From NCBI GenBank assembly GCA_903813345.2, contig CAIIXF020000001.1, forward strand, positions 32,034,556-32,098,555: DNA of 64,000 bases. The letters are read 5' to 3'. The position numbers and the translations under genes are program-made. Below are positions 31,293 through 43,500 of the stretch, piece by piece; positions within the stretch are counted from its first letter, which is position 1; every line of letters starts with the position of its first letter. Origin of the DNA: Owenia fusiformis. Lineage: Eukaryota > Annelida > Polychaeta > Sabellida > Oweniidae. The notes below the pieces were generated by a model that searched no databases, had not been told where the DNA came from, and saw only the letters and a list, made by a program, of their open reading frames with translations.

Positions 31293-32035
31293 CATTATCC
31301 CACCGAACGAAGGGAAGAGAAGGGATTTTTCAAGATGACAGCTGAATTTCAAAATGGCCGCCATTTTTCATAAAAGAACGTAACCTTTGATAACTCAAAT
31401 ACCAGTTGATGGATTTGGTTCAAATTATATATGCTGATGCCTAGAGACAAAGAATTGTTCTGCTCAAGAAGACATTTTCAAGATGGCCACTGAATTTCAA
31501 AATGACCGCCATTTTAGGTAAAAAAACATAATAATTGATAACTCAAATACCAGTGGATGGATTTGGTTCCAATTTTATAGGCTGATGTTTAGGGAAAAGG
31601 AGATCTGCTTCAGAAGAAATTTCAAAGGCGTCAGCTGAATTTCAAAATGGGTGCCATTTTTCATAAAAAAGGTAATCTTTGATAAATTAAATACCATTGG
31701 ACATATTAAATTTTTTATACTGATGCCTAGAGATAAAGGAGCTCTGCTTGAGAAGAAATTTTCAAAGTGGCTGCTATTTATCGAAATCTCCGCCATTTTT
31801 CATTAAACATGAAATCCTTGATAACTCAAGTACCGTTGATGGATTTGGATTAAATTGTATATGCTGATGCCTTGGGACATAGGAGCTCTGCTAAAGAAGA
31901 AATCTAAAGATGACAGCTGAATTTCAAAATGGCAACCATGTTTCATAAAAACATAATCTTTGTTAATTCAAATACCAGTGGATGGATTTGGCTCAAATTT
32001 TATATGGCCGCTATTTATCAAAACATGTTTTGTTC
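31293..32035 (+). repeat. 144-bp tandem array, left arm
   Basis: About five units spaced roughly 144 bp, marked by GATAACTCAAATACCAGTTG, ATGGATTTGGTTCAAATT, TATGCTGATGCCTAGAGACA and TGAATTTCAAAATGGCCGCC. It starts at TTATCCCACCGAACGAAG. The same unit appears in opposite orientation at 34520-35200. Confidence 0.75.
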
Positions 32036-32525
32036 GCTGGGATTTGCTCCATGGAGTTGCTGTTTTTCTAGTTCTAAATGGTATTGTTTCAACAACCAGG
32101 TAATACCAGGAAGACTTTTACATAAATGTCATATTTTGGTATTATCACTTACTTCATTTTTGAGCTAAAAATTGGTGAAGTTGTGTTATATCTTGACATT
32201 CAACAAAAATTTGTTAATATTTAAACAGTCACAAGAGATGATTATATTGATGATAATGAGTAATGTATAAATAGGGGTTATGCACTGGGATGTTTGGATT
32301 TGGAATATCCCAAGGGATAAACAATATAATAATAGGTATGCGCCCACCTCAGGGGTAGATCTGAAAACTAACAAGAATCCATTTGCACTCAACTGAAAAT
32401 GAGAAAATCATGAAAAATAGGGATATTTTGACCAAATTTGGTTTAAATTATGAAAATAAGAAGTATGCACCCACTTGAGATAGAAGGGATATTTCCTACA
32501 TCAAAACCAACTGTACAAAAGTTGT

Positions 32526-33500
32526 ATTCCATACCTGATGAGGTTTGAAATATGAAGAATGTATCTATATGCTGATGTATTAACTTACAATATATATATA
32601 ATTATTTTAAAGTAGGAGTTCCCCCTTAATGGCCAAGTACTCCTTCAGTACTTGAGCATCCAAATGAGTTTTCTTTGCCACTTTGCCATGTGTTCGGTTT
32701 TTTTTTGTGTTTACTAAGAATTCATCCACATTATTTGTTATAAAGTTTAAATTTTGTTCCCTCCATTCTTTCATCTTTGTCTTTTATTATTTAATTCAGT
32801 ATTGAAATATACATGTACTGAAGTATATTCCCTGTGTCAAATAAGTCTGTTCTCCCCCCTTAACTTTTTTTTTTATCTTTAAATTTATCATACTTTCCCA
32901 TATATCATTTTGAAGCTTATGGAAAATGCTGATCACCCACAAAAAATCAATCATAAACTCCTCCTAATAAAATTGCTACAATTTTTCTTGTAAAGTTGTA
33001 GTTGACCTTTGATTACGTCAAAACAAGTAATATTACCAGGTCATTGTGATTGAAAAGTGAAAATGATACTGCAGTGACAATGCCAACATTGGGTGACTCC
33101 GATGTTTCTCAATATCGTTACAGAGTAAAATGTGTTACATTCAGGGGAGCTTTTGAAGCAGGGGCATCTTTCATCACAAAATAGTTGATATCAGCCAAAA
33201 TTAAACGTTCTGTATGATTTTAACGGGATCATATCCTTGTATAATTGAGGCCATCTGGGCTGCTGGGGGAGACATACAAACTATTAAAAAAGGGAAATAT
33301 AGACATCACTAAAAACACTCTAAAAATATGGGAATTTAACCAATCACTCTGAAATTTGGTGTGTGATCAGCAAATTGAATTCCCTTTAAGATGGTATATA
33401 CCAACCCTATGTTATTTCTGAAATAAAAAAGTTAAGGGGGAGAACAGACTTATTTGACGCCCTGTATGTCCCTGAAACCTCATCAGGTATGGAATACAGC
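32526..33500. mobile_element. Nested inverted-repeat elements (mariner-like ends inside)
   Basis: An outer perfect 24-bp inverted repeat (TGTATTCCATACCTGATGAG + GTTT) lies at about 32523-32546 and 33476-33499. Inside, 32830-33465 is bounded by TGTCAAATAAGTCTGTTCTC + CCCC and its complement GAACAGACTTATTTGACGCC, mariner-like ends of about 38 bp. No transposase was recognised. Confidence 0.65.
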
Positions 33501-33540
33501 ACACTATTGTATATTATTAAATTAGTGCAATATTAATAGT

Positions 33541-33832
33541 TAGAGGTGTTACGGGTCAGATATTCTTCGGGTCAGGACAGGACAGAAAAAAGAGTGCAGG
33601 TCAGGTAATTTTTGGTCGGGTCAGAAGTAACTGAATTGAAACGACTGGGTGAATAAACGGCACATTATGAGACTGTTTAAGCCTGCATTACTGCATATGA
33701 TACTTTGATGAAGGAAAAATGATAGAAACTTAGCATTAAAGCGTTAGTGAAGAACTTAAATTATTTTCTGTTTGCAATTTATACCTTCCAACCCGAGATT
33801 TGGGTCGACTTCGGGTCAGTGTGACACCTCTA
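33541..33832. mobile_element. hAT-type MITE
   Basis: The ends are TAGAGGTGTTACGGGTCAG and, inverted, TAGAGGTGTCACACTGACCC. They are flanked by TTAATAGT / GTAATAGT, an 8-bp duplication with one mismatch. The 292-bp body has many GGGTCAG words. Confidence 0.75.
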
Positions 33833-34519
33833 GTAATAGTGCAATTTATAGTTACAATGCACTAGAGATGTCTGAATACTTGATGTTACTATTTAAAAAG
33901 GAAGTGTCATACACGTGACCTTTCTACCTTACATAAGGTATTCATGTGTTCCAACACATGAGTAGACCATTTTTAAAAAACTTATGTTAGTGGCTTTTTC
34001 CAAGAATGAATCTCTTTTAAATGAGAATTATTATTTTTTATTTAATTTTTGATATGTTTACTATATGCTGTATTTCATGTGCATTGCTATTAAAATATAT
34101 ATTTATTTCTTATGAAATAAAGTTCTGTTGATGATTTGACATCAGGAGTGAACATTACTGCCAAAGCCTGAAAAACACTGAATAGTCAATGGAGGTTACT
34201 GTTCAGATATTTTACTATCTTACATGTAACAAGATATTGTGTGCATGATTCTGAGCTCAGTTATGTGGCACATGTATCTGGGGGTTTGTAGAAAAAACGG
34301 ATACCGGGTAGTAAATCCTCCATGCTGGGTTCAAACTTGGTACCCGGTACCCAGTTGAAAAACCGGGTACCCAAAAAACGAAAAATACGAATATACACCA
34401 TAATTAGACCATTAGAAAATGTGTAAGATTTGTTTTGAATATACAAAAAAAGTATGTAACTTCCTTCAAAATTCAGCTAGAAGCTTCAAATAAAAAGCAT
34501 TTTAAGGCACTTTTCTTCC

Positions 34520-35200
34520 TCTATCATCGTGGTCATATTTTCATTTAACAGATTTTTATGAAAAATGGCAGCCATTTTAAAATTTAAACGCCATCTTGAA
34601 AATTCCTTCTTGAGCATAGCTCGTTTGTCCCTTGGGATCAATATATAAAATTTGAACAAAATCTGTCAATTGGCATTTGAATTAACCAAGATTACGTTCT
34701 TCTACGATGAATGATGGCCATTTTGAAATTCAGCCACCATCTTGAAAATTCTTTCTCAAACAAAGCTTCATTGTCCTTAGGCATTAGCATATAAAATTTG
34801 AACCAAATCCGTTTACTGATATTTCAGATATCAAAGATTACATTTTTTACAAAAAATGGTGGCCATTTTGAAATTCAGCGACAATCTTAAAAATCTCTTC
34901 TTGGGCAAAGCTCCATTGTCTTTAGGCATCAGCATATAAAATTTGAACTAAACCCATCCACTAGTATTGGAGGTATCTAAGATTACATTTTTTACGAAAA
35001 ATGGTGGCCATTTTGAATGAGCGGCCATATTGAAAATTCCCTCCCGAGCAGAGGTCCTACACCCACAAGGCATAAGCCTATAAAATTTGAATCAAATCCA
35101 TCAACCGGTATTTGAGTTCTCACCCGGACAGACGAACAAACTAACGAATGGACGGACAGCTTTCCTATATCCCCCACAAACTTCATTCGGTGGGAAAATA
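34520..35200 (-). repeat. 144-bp tandem array, right arm (inverted relative to 31293-32035)
   Basis: Four to five units with GGCCATTTTGAAATTCAGCC, AAATTTGAACAAAATC and CATCAGCATATAAAATTTGA. It ends GACAGCTTTCCTATATCCCC...CATTCGGTGGGAAAATAA. Together with the left array it could form the long inverted arms of one 3.9-kb element, or be two independent insertions. Confidence 0.75.
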
Positions 35201-37551
35201 ACATAAAACATAAACACATCAATTGAATTTGACTAGCTTTAGCCATGTATTTCAAAAAGTAGATTTCAATATGTATTGTACAAGCAACATATTGTCATTG
35301 AAAACAACCAAATGTTCTTGCACAGTGTAAGCATTTATGTGAAATACCTAGCCATCATCTTTCCTGATTATACATTCTTTTGATAAAATGCATTTTCTTC
35401 AAATGTTATCTAAAATGTTAGGTTCTAGAAAGCTTGTGAAATAATGAGTTATGAGTTATGAGGTGGGAATATATAAATACATAACAGAACATCAGCATTT
35501 CAATCACTTATCACAAATAAACCAAGAATCCATAAATCGTCCTACAGTAATAACTATGACGATGTAACTAACCACACCAATGCTACATTTTCATCTTCCA
35601 TAATGTACAAATTTACAACACTTCATTTCTGTATATTACCCTTTACTAGATTTCTATAAAAATAGATTTTATGACACAGAACACCATTTGACTTTCTGTC
35701 TAATCCATGTACAATTTTATTCTCAAATATTTGCAATCATGTGTCAGTCTGTTAAGACATGATGGTGCTGATTATGAAATGCTGTCATGAAGAAAACATG
35801 TAGGTTTCAGCTGGCTGAGTGGTGCAATAGAAAACAATTTCAAAACAATAATATAATAATATTTATATAGTACTAATAGTAAACAATGCATTAATATGAC
35901 AAAATGTCACTGCTTGGTTGCAATTACAAGAGTGTAACAATTGTTAAAAAAGTTGAATGATGACCACTGGTCACAAAAAGAAAAGTTACAATTCTTGGTT
36001 ATAGTGAATTAATGCCTTGTTAAAAATAAAGAAAATGATGTATTACAAAATGGTAATAAGTGGAATGATGGCACGAAAACAAAACTCATGCAGAAGGGAA
36101 CACAAACAACTAATACTGTGTATAATGCTGAATATATCCTAAAAATGCCTTTCACAAAACATGAAGGCAGTCTTATCATCTATTCAGTTTACAACTCAAT
36201 CTGTTGCTAACTGCAGGGTAATTACAACTTTCTCAATATCATCTTTCACAACACAGGTCATTTACAACAGAAGTGAAGAGATATGAAACCATCCTGCAAT
36301 AAATTACATATGTATGTCTAAATATTTATGAGTTCTTGAATATCTACATATCTGTCAAACCATGACTAAACTGATATGTATAACATGATTTTTACAAGAA
36401 AACCAATGACATAGGAAAATGTGAGTGTGTCGAGAGATGCTGATGATCCCTGACATTTTATGACCCCTTACTTTGTATTCTAGATCCCATGACATCCTCT
36501 CCCAAAGTGTCATTATATAACTATACCCTCTACCATACATACATATTACATATATATATATATTTATATATTAGCCACAATACACCCTGAAGCAGCTCAG
36601 CTCAATGTGCTTCACATCACAATTGAATGGTAAATGAAATACCTTTAATAAATAGAGTTAGGTCACTTCATCTTCCAGTCAACTTTGACCTCATATTAAT
36701 GCTTCCATATGTACATAAAATATCAATATATACAATAAAAACACATCTTTGAAGACTTGATTCCTTTACTGTACTTCTTAATTTGGCAGCCGTTTTAATT
36801 TGGGGGATCTGCTAATTTGTTTAAGTCAGTCAAATTAAGTAGCTGCTAAATTCAATATTTCATACTTCAATCATTTTGTATGGTACATTTCAATATTGCA
36901 AGTTTGCCAAATTAGTAGCAAATCCACCAAAATAAGTAGAAACACAGTAAATCATTTTTAAACAAGTGTATTTCATAGACATTCATTTATATTTATATGA
37001 AAATGGCCCAGATGCTGTAATTAAGTCAGCATGTTCAAACATATGAGGGAGTATCCTTTAATTCTCATAAAAATATCACTAATATATTTTTAAGTTTAAA
37101 ATGTGAAGGCTGAAACAAAAGATTTCAGTTCACATTTTATGTGAAATAACTATCTGTAGTACTGATTTAGGTACAGTAACTATAATTTTTAGGGGTTTCA
37201 GATAAAATAATTGTCAGGCAGTCCCATTTGCCCACAAATTGAAGTTGGTTTTTTGTTCAATGATCAGTGAATATAACTGCAGAGTGTTTAGGAAAACAAT
37301 GTGACAACTGGTCACCCAACAAAGTCTGTCCAGTACATCACAAAAAATAATACGCTCCTGATGATCATTTTAAGAACTGACACCACAAAGTCCAAATTAC
37401 ATTTGATTCTATAGTACTTATTTGCAATGTTACTTCCCTATACCCAATTATGTCTATATTAAAAGTAGCCTTTCAATGACAATGGACTGGTCTTTAATTG
37501 TTTTTATTTGTAGCCTATTTATAGTTCCAATATAATAATGCAGTGTATGTT
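35201..37551. other. AT-rich intergenic / 3' flank, no feature recognised
   Basis: No coding exon, RNA gene or clear repeat was recognised. It contains a short (AT)n run at about 36548-36565. The part nearest 37551 is the 3' UTR side of the minus-strand acidic protein gene. Confidence 0.45.
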
Positions 37552-40500
37552 TTAAATTGCCTCGTTGTCTTGATCATCTTCATCATCTTCCTGGTAGTGA
37601 CCATCTTGTTCATCATCTTTATTCTCAATTAGGTGGTTGTCTGAAACAACATAAAGGTAACCAGAACAACGGCAACGCCAAAGCGTAGCGAATCCCATCG
37701 AACAGAAATGGCTGGCATTTTTACAAACAAAATATATAGCAAATATCATAAAACAACACACCAGAAAGGCCACCATTTTCAAAATGGTTGCTCACTAGCC
37801 AAGTTGTCATCAGAGGAAATAATATGCTTTTAAGTAGCCACCTATAAAATTACGCCTACTACCCAAAGTGTCATTAGACATTGTGCCATACTTATAGTAT
37901 TCATATAAAATATGAAACATACCAAATATGAACAAAATCGCTGAACTACTTTTCAAGTTATAGTAAAATACGTTAAAATGGGGCCATTTTTCAAAATGGC
38001 CATCTTCTACCAAAAGTGTCATTACACAGTGTGCCATGCGTTTAGTATTCACATACCAAATATAAACAAAATCGCTTCACTACTTTTTGAGTAATAGTAA
38101 AATATGTTAAAATGGTGGCCATTTTTCAAAATGGCCATCTTCTACCAAAAGTGTCATTACACAGTGTGCCATGCGTTTAGTATTCACATACCAAATATAA
38201 ACAAAATCGCTCCACTACTTTTCGAGTAATAGTAAAATATGTTAAAATGGTGGCCATTTTTCAAAATGGCCACCTTCTACCAAAAGTGTCATTAGACAGT
38301 GTGCCATGCTTATAGTATTCACTTCACACCAAATATGAACAAAATCGCTTCACTACTTTTCGAGTTATAGTAAAATATGTTAAATTGGCGGCCATTTTTC
38401 AAATTTTTTTTCAAAATGGCCGCCTTCTACCAAAAGTGTCATAGGACAGTGTGCCATGCTTATAGTATTCACATACCAAATATGATCAAAATCGCTCAAC
38501 TACTTTTCGAGTTATAGTAAAATACGTTAAAATGGCGGCCATTTTGAAAAATGGCTGCCTTCTACCAAAAGTGTCTTTACACAGTGTGCAATGTTTATAG
38601 TATTCACATACCAAATATGAACAAAATCGCTCCACTACTTTTCGAGTTACAGCAAAAATCGTAAAATAACAAGTAAAGGCCGCCAATTTTCAAGATGGCT
38701 GCCATGTGCTTTTTTAATATCTACATTTCTAGCTTTATTAATGTCCTTTATAATTTTTTTACATTTAAAACATATTGCTGTTACAGTTTTACACATTGCA
38801 CCTAAATTACTGTAAAATCGGCACTAAAATGGCTGCCATTTTGAAATGAGCGGCCATTTTGAAAATCTGCTCTCGAGCAGAACTTCTACCCCCATAGGGT
38901 ATATGTGTACAAAATATGAACAAAATCGGGCCAACGGTATTTGAGTTATTGCCCGGACGGACGGACAGACGGACGGACGTACGTACGTACGGACGTACGT
39001 ACGTACGTACGTACGGACGGACGGAGGCGTTCCCTATATCCCTCCGAACTTCGTTCGATGGGATAATTATTGCAATACAACTCAGGTAAAACATAAACAT
39101 TACATGGCATCATTTTTATTAGGCCTGTATATTATTCCTCATTGAATGATCATTGTATAACACTTCCACACAAAGGACAGGTGGCGGTAAACCCCTCTTT
39201 TAGCCCCCCTACAAAACAAGTATATATTGACATGGAATTGAAGAGGAAGTATGACTTATTACTTAAAATGTGATTTCTGAGAATTTAGACATTTGACCTT
39301 GACATTAGGGTGGTTTAAAGGTCAACTTTGAAAGATGCTATTTTTGTCAAAATTTTGACGTTTTCTTATACAAGAAATGAAAGCAATTGGCTTAATTTTG
39401 ATTTTGACTGATAACAAAACATGTGAATGGAAATAAAAATATTTTTGATAAATTCTCACGGGCAATTACATGAAAATCTTGAGAATCAATCCCCATATGG
39501 GCATTTTTGGGGGGACTAAATTTTCCTGTTTCAAAAATGAATGTTCTTGTTGCCTTTTGAGACTCTAACAGTATCCTAATATAAGCATGTTTTAAGAGTT
39601 GGGATGTGATTATTATTTTAAATGCCCATGTCATGGGCATTTCCAATCTAGATGCCCATTGGCATCTACATTGGAATTTGAAATTAAATGTCTGTATGGA
39701 GACTTAGTTTTAAAGTTTTTGCCAATTTACAGTTCCCATATCTGAATTTCAATATATATCATAAATTTTATAGGCAGCATCATGTATAAATGGCATGACA
39801 CTCAAAAGATTGCCTAAAATAATTTCTACTTATTCCCTGTTTAGAAAAACACTTAGGCCATTCAAAAAAAAAAAAAATTAATGTCACTAAATTCTATGTT
39901 TTCAGAAAAAACAAAATGTCCCCATGTAGTCTGTACTTGTAATGCATATAAATGACAGAGGGAATTGTAATCATGAATTATATTGTATTGAAATGAGTTC
40001 CAAGATTGATTAAAAACTACATGTATATAAGCTTTAGTATTGTCTTCATTAACAAGGTCATCTGAATCAAGAGGTGTTACTTGCTTTTCTACTATGTGTT
40101 ATTGCATTTTCACTATTAAATAATATAAAAAACCCTTTAAATAAATAAAGGTTTTGTAGTTTTTAATATAAGGCCCTTCATCAGAATGCCAACATATAAT
40201 TAATTTTTAATGGCCTAATCTGTACATGCAGTTATGTAGTGTACATGTTTGCCCAGGTTAGCAGCCATATTGAAAACATAAACCAGTCAGCCTAATTTTC
40301 ATCACAAAAGTTGAGTTTTAGTGGTGAGCCCAAACTCCCACAACAATGATATTTGCAGAGAACCTACTTTACAGTCTCTGCATTATACAGTTTCAATATC
40401 TTTTTTGTGGGAGAATGGGCTGATGGTTAAATTTTCAATGAAAGGAAATTAGCACCATGCTAAAACTTGATAACAAAGTGAACAAAAATGACAATGTTTT

Positions 40501-43500
40501 CCAGATTTGCATTGGTAAACTTCATACATAGCTTGATTTTTTTAATGTTGTACTCTGAATGCTCGTATGCCATATGTTCCATATAATAAATTCTATGTAA
40601 TGATAAGTTTTGATATTATTTTGATGGTAAACATAGTGTGTACCCATATTCAGACAGTCTTCTGATAGGGGTTCTTACTGCCAATTTTTCAAAGAAACTG
40701 AGAACTAATGCCAATTTTTGAAATTGCACACCTCAAGAAAAAAGGTTGATCTACAACTTGCAATCGGTTCTGAAAGTAAATGGAAGAATGCGCTTTTTGG
40801 AAAAAGTCTAAGTTGACCAATAGTCTGTTAAATGGACCTCTTCTTTTACAATGTGCCTATATTTCATATTCAAACATGACCGTGCTCTATTCGAATTTCT
40901 CAACCAATCAGAATGCAGCATAGCCAATATAGAACGTTCTCTAATTCTCCATAGATGCACGACCATGCTCTATTCAATCTGCAATTTGCATTGTTTTGAG
41001 TGACGTCACATCTCAGCTGCTTATCTGGGGCTCTGTCCGGGGATAGCTGTTCTTTTTTACTCCCTCCGTAACTACTGTAACTATTTAACACCCCATGTTT
41101 GCATACACCGTATAAAATCTAAAACGGGGAGTAAAATAGAACAGCCCAAACAAATTCTAAAATTTTTCCGGCCGACTTCAGAATCTTTACAGCGTGCGTA
41201 TTCTTCCTTCATGCCCGTTCCACAGACACGGCTTTTACTAATTTTTATGTTTGAATCGGAATAAATAATGATAGGCCATTCAATATGGTGAAATTCAGCA
41301 CTCGTTGGACAGAATGTTAGTACAAATGCACTCACCTTCGGTTCGTGCTTTGTACAACATTCTGTCCAACTCGTGCTGAATTTCACCATATTGAATGGCC
41401 TATCATTATTTATTCCTTAATCATATTCAATTACACAGATGATTACACCTAATTTAAAAGTGATATTTCCCACTATTTACCTTCATCATCCTTGACATAG
41501 TGATCAGCAGGTTTCCCTTCTTTCATCCGGTCATCCCCATCATTATCATCATCCCCATAGTCTACAGGGTTAGGAAGCTAGAATATACAGTGCATTTAAC
41601 AGTACTTTATCAAAGAATAGTCACACTATGCAACATGGCTTACAGACAGACAGGTTTGGGTCTCTGGTCAGGAGGTACCAACACATTTGTTATTTCACTA
41701 GTTTCACTATGTATTTGCTAGTTTTTAATGGGATTTTGAATGTGGCACATGCAATTCATAAATACCAAACATTCAGGTAAACAGATACTGCACATAGTTG
41801 AGCATTTGTGATATTCACTTGAGTAAAGTTGTAAATCCATTAAGTTGATAATTTGGGAAATCATAAGGTGCGGACAGTCTCAATAAATGAGACATGAATT
41901 TTGAATCCAGTGAGAAGAGAGAAAGCAATCCAAGAGTATATACTGACATATTTTTCACAGTACCTGGTTTTCATCATTATTTGGTAGATTAGGTGCATTC
42001 AATTTATTAGGTCTCTGAACTTGGTCCCCATAATCATCTTCTTCATTATTTCTATTCTGCTTATTCTTGTGCTGATCTGGAACAACACCATCCCCTGGAT
42101 AATGCTCTTCATATTGGTCCTTCTTAACTAACATCTCAGGACCTCTTAATGGGGCCTGCTCTTTCATGTTACCAGCCTCTGCACCTTGGATCACACCGTG
42201 AGCATTAAGGGCCTCATTGAACTTCATTTGACCTTGACCTTCCATCCTTACTGGGGAATCATCAGTATCATCAAGTTTCTACCAAGGCAACAGAAAATAT
42301 TTCATATCATTATTTTTATATGTGGCTTACACATATTTTTTATTTATATAATTTGAGAGCATGAGTGATTTTCCCGAGGATATAAAATGAAAAAGCTAAT
42401 ACTCCTGGGTTCATTTACACAGTTGAACACCATTCACTTAAGTTTGATCACATTCAAAAACTAAATAGCTTAGCAAAACAACCAAAAAATAATTCATTCA
42501 AGAAAAGTGCATAGATACACATGGTGTCAAATATAAGCAGCTTTTATAGCGTCAAAATGAGAAGCATATGATCTCAGCAATACAGCAAAATGTTGATATT
42601 TAGCATTCCACTGTTTACAAATAGGCCAAACTGCCATATTTCTTGGTGTATGGTCACCTCAATTGATACAATATACCTATTTGTGACATTGATTGACATA
42701 TATTGGATATATCCCAAACAACATAACTTTGGATGGACTTTCCAATGAAATATTACACTTGGTACCATATACAGGATGGTCCAAAAAAGTGAACTGATGC
42801 AACAGGCTTATATTTCCATTATTACCTTACCTATTTTCACATGTTGTAGAGGAAGGTCTAAAATTTTTGTTGGTACCATACATTTTTTGAAGTCTTGAAA
42901 TTTGCAGAAATTATATTTTGGCTGTAGAGGCAAGAACAGAACTTATTTGACACCATGTGTAATAATGTTTTGCAAAAGCAAGATCACAACCAAAAATACA
43001 AGTTACAATGCACGTGACAAAAACTTACTAATTTCTCTTGCAAATGAGAGTCAGAATCTCTCATGTTATCAGGATATTCATTCAAAGCTTCAAATGTGTC
43101 CTAAAACAACAATTATCTATCTTACAACTTCTCAATAAAAACAAGTGCTAAGAGTAAAGTAAACTAAGATTACGGAAGGACGCAGGAAGGAAACGCAGAT
43201 ATATTTTGACACTACTATATATGTCACAGAACACAGCAAACATTTTTGTCTTGTTATTTTTTTGGTGAAAGAATGAAAACACTATTAAAGGCCCACTATT
43301 CTTAATTTAGAAGAAAAAAAACCATTGAAACATGTTACTCACACACTCGCTCAAATAAGACACAAAGTTTGATTTGCTTTAATATTGAACCAAGAAAAAA
43401 TAACTCACATAGGAAAAAGCATATGAAGTTCAGAGATCATTAGACATGCATGCACATGTTAAACAAAGTGCATGTTTTAAATTACAGTTGATTTAAAAGA

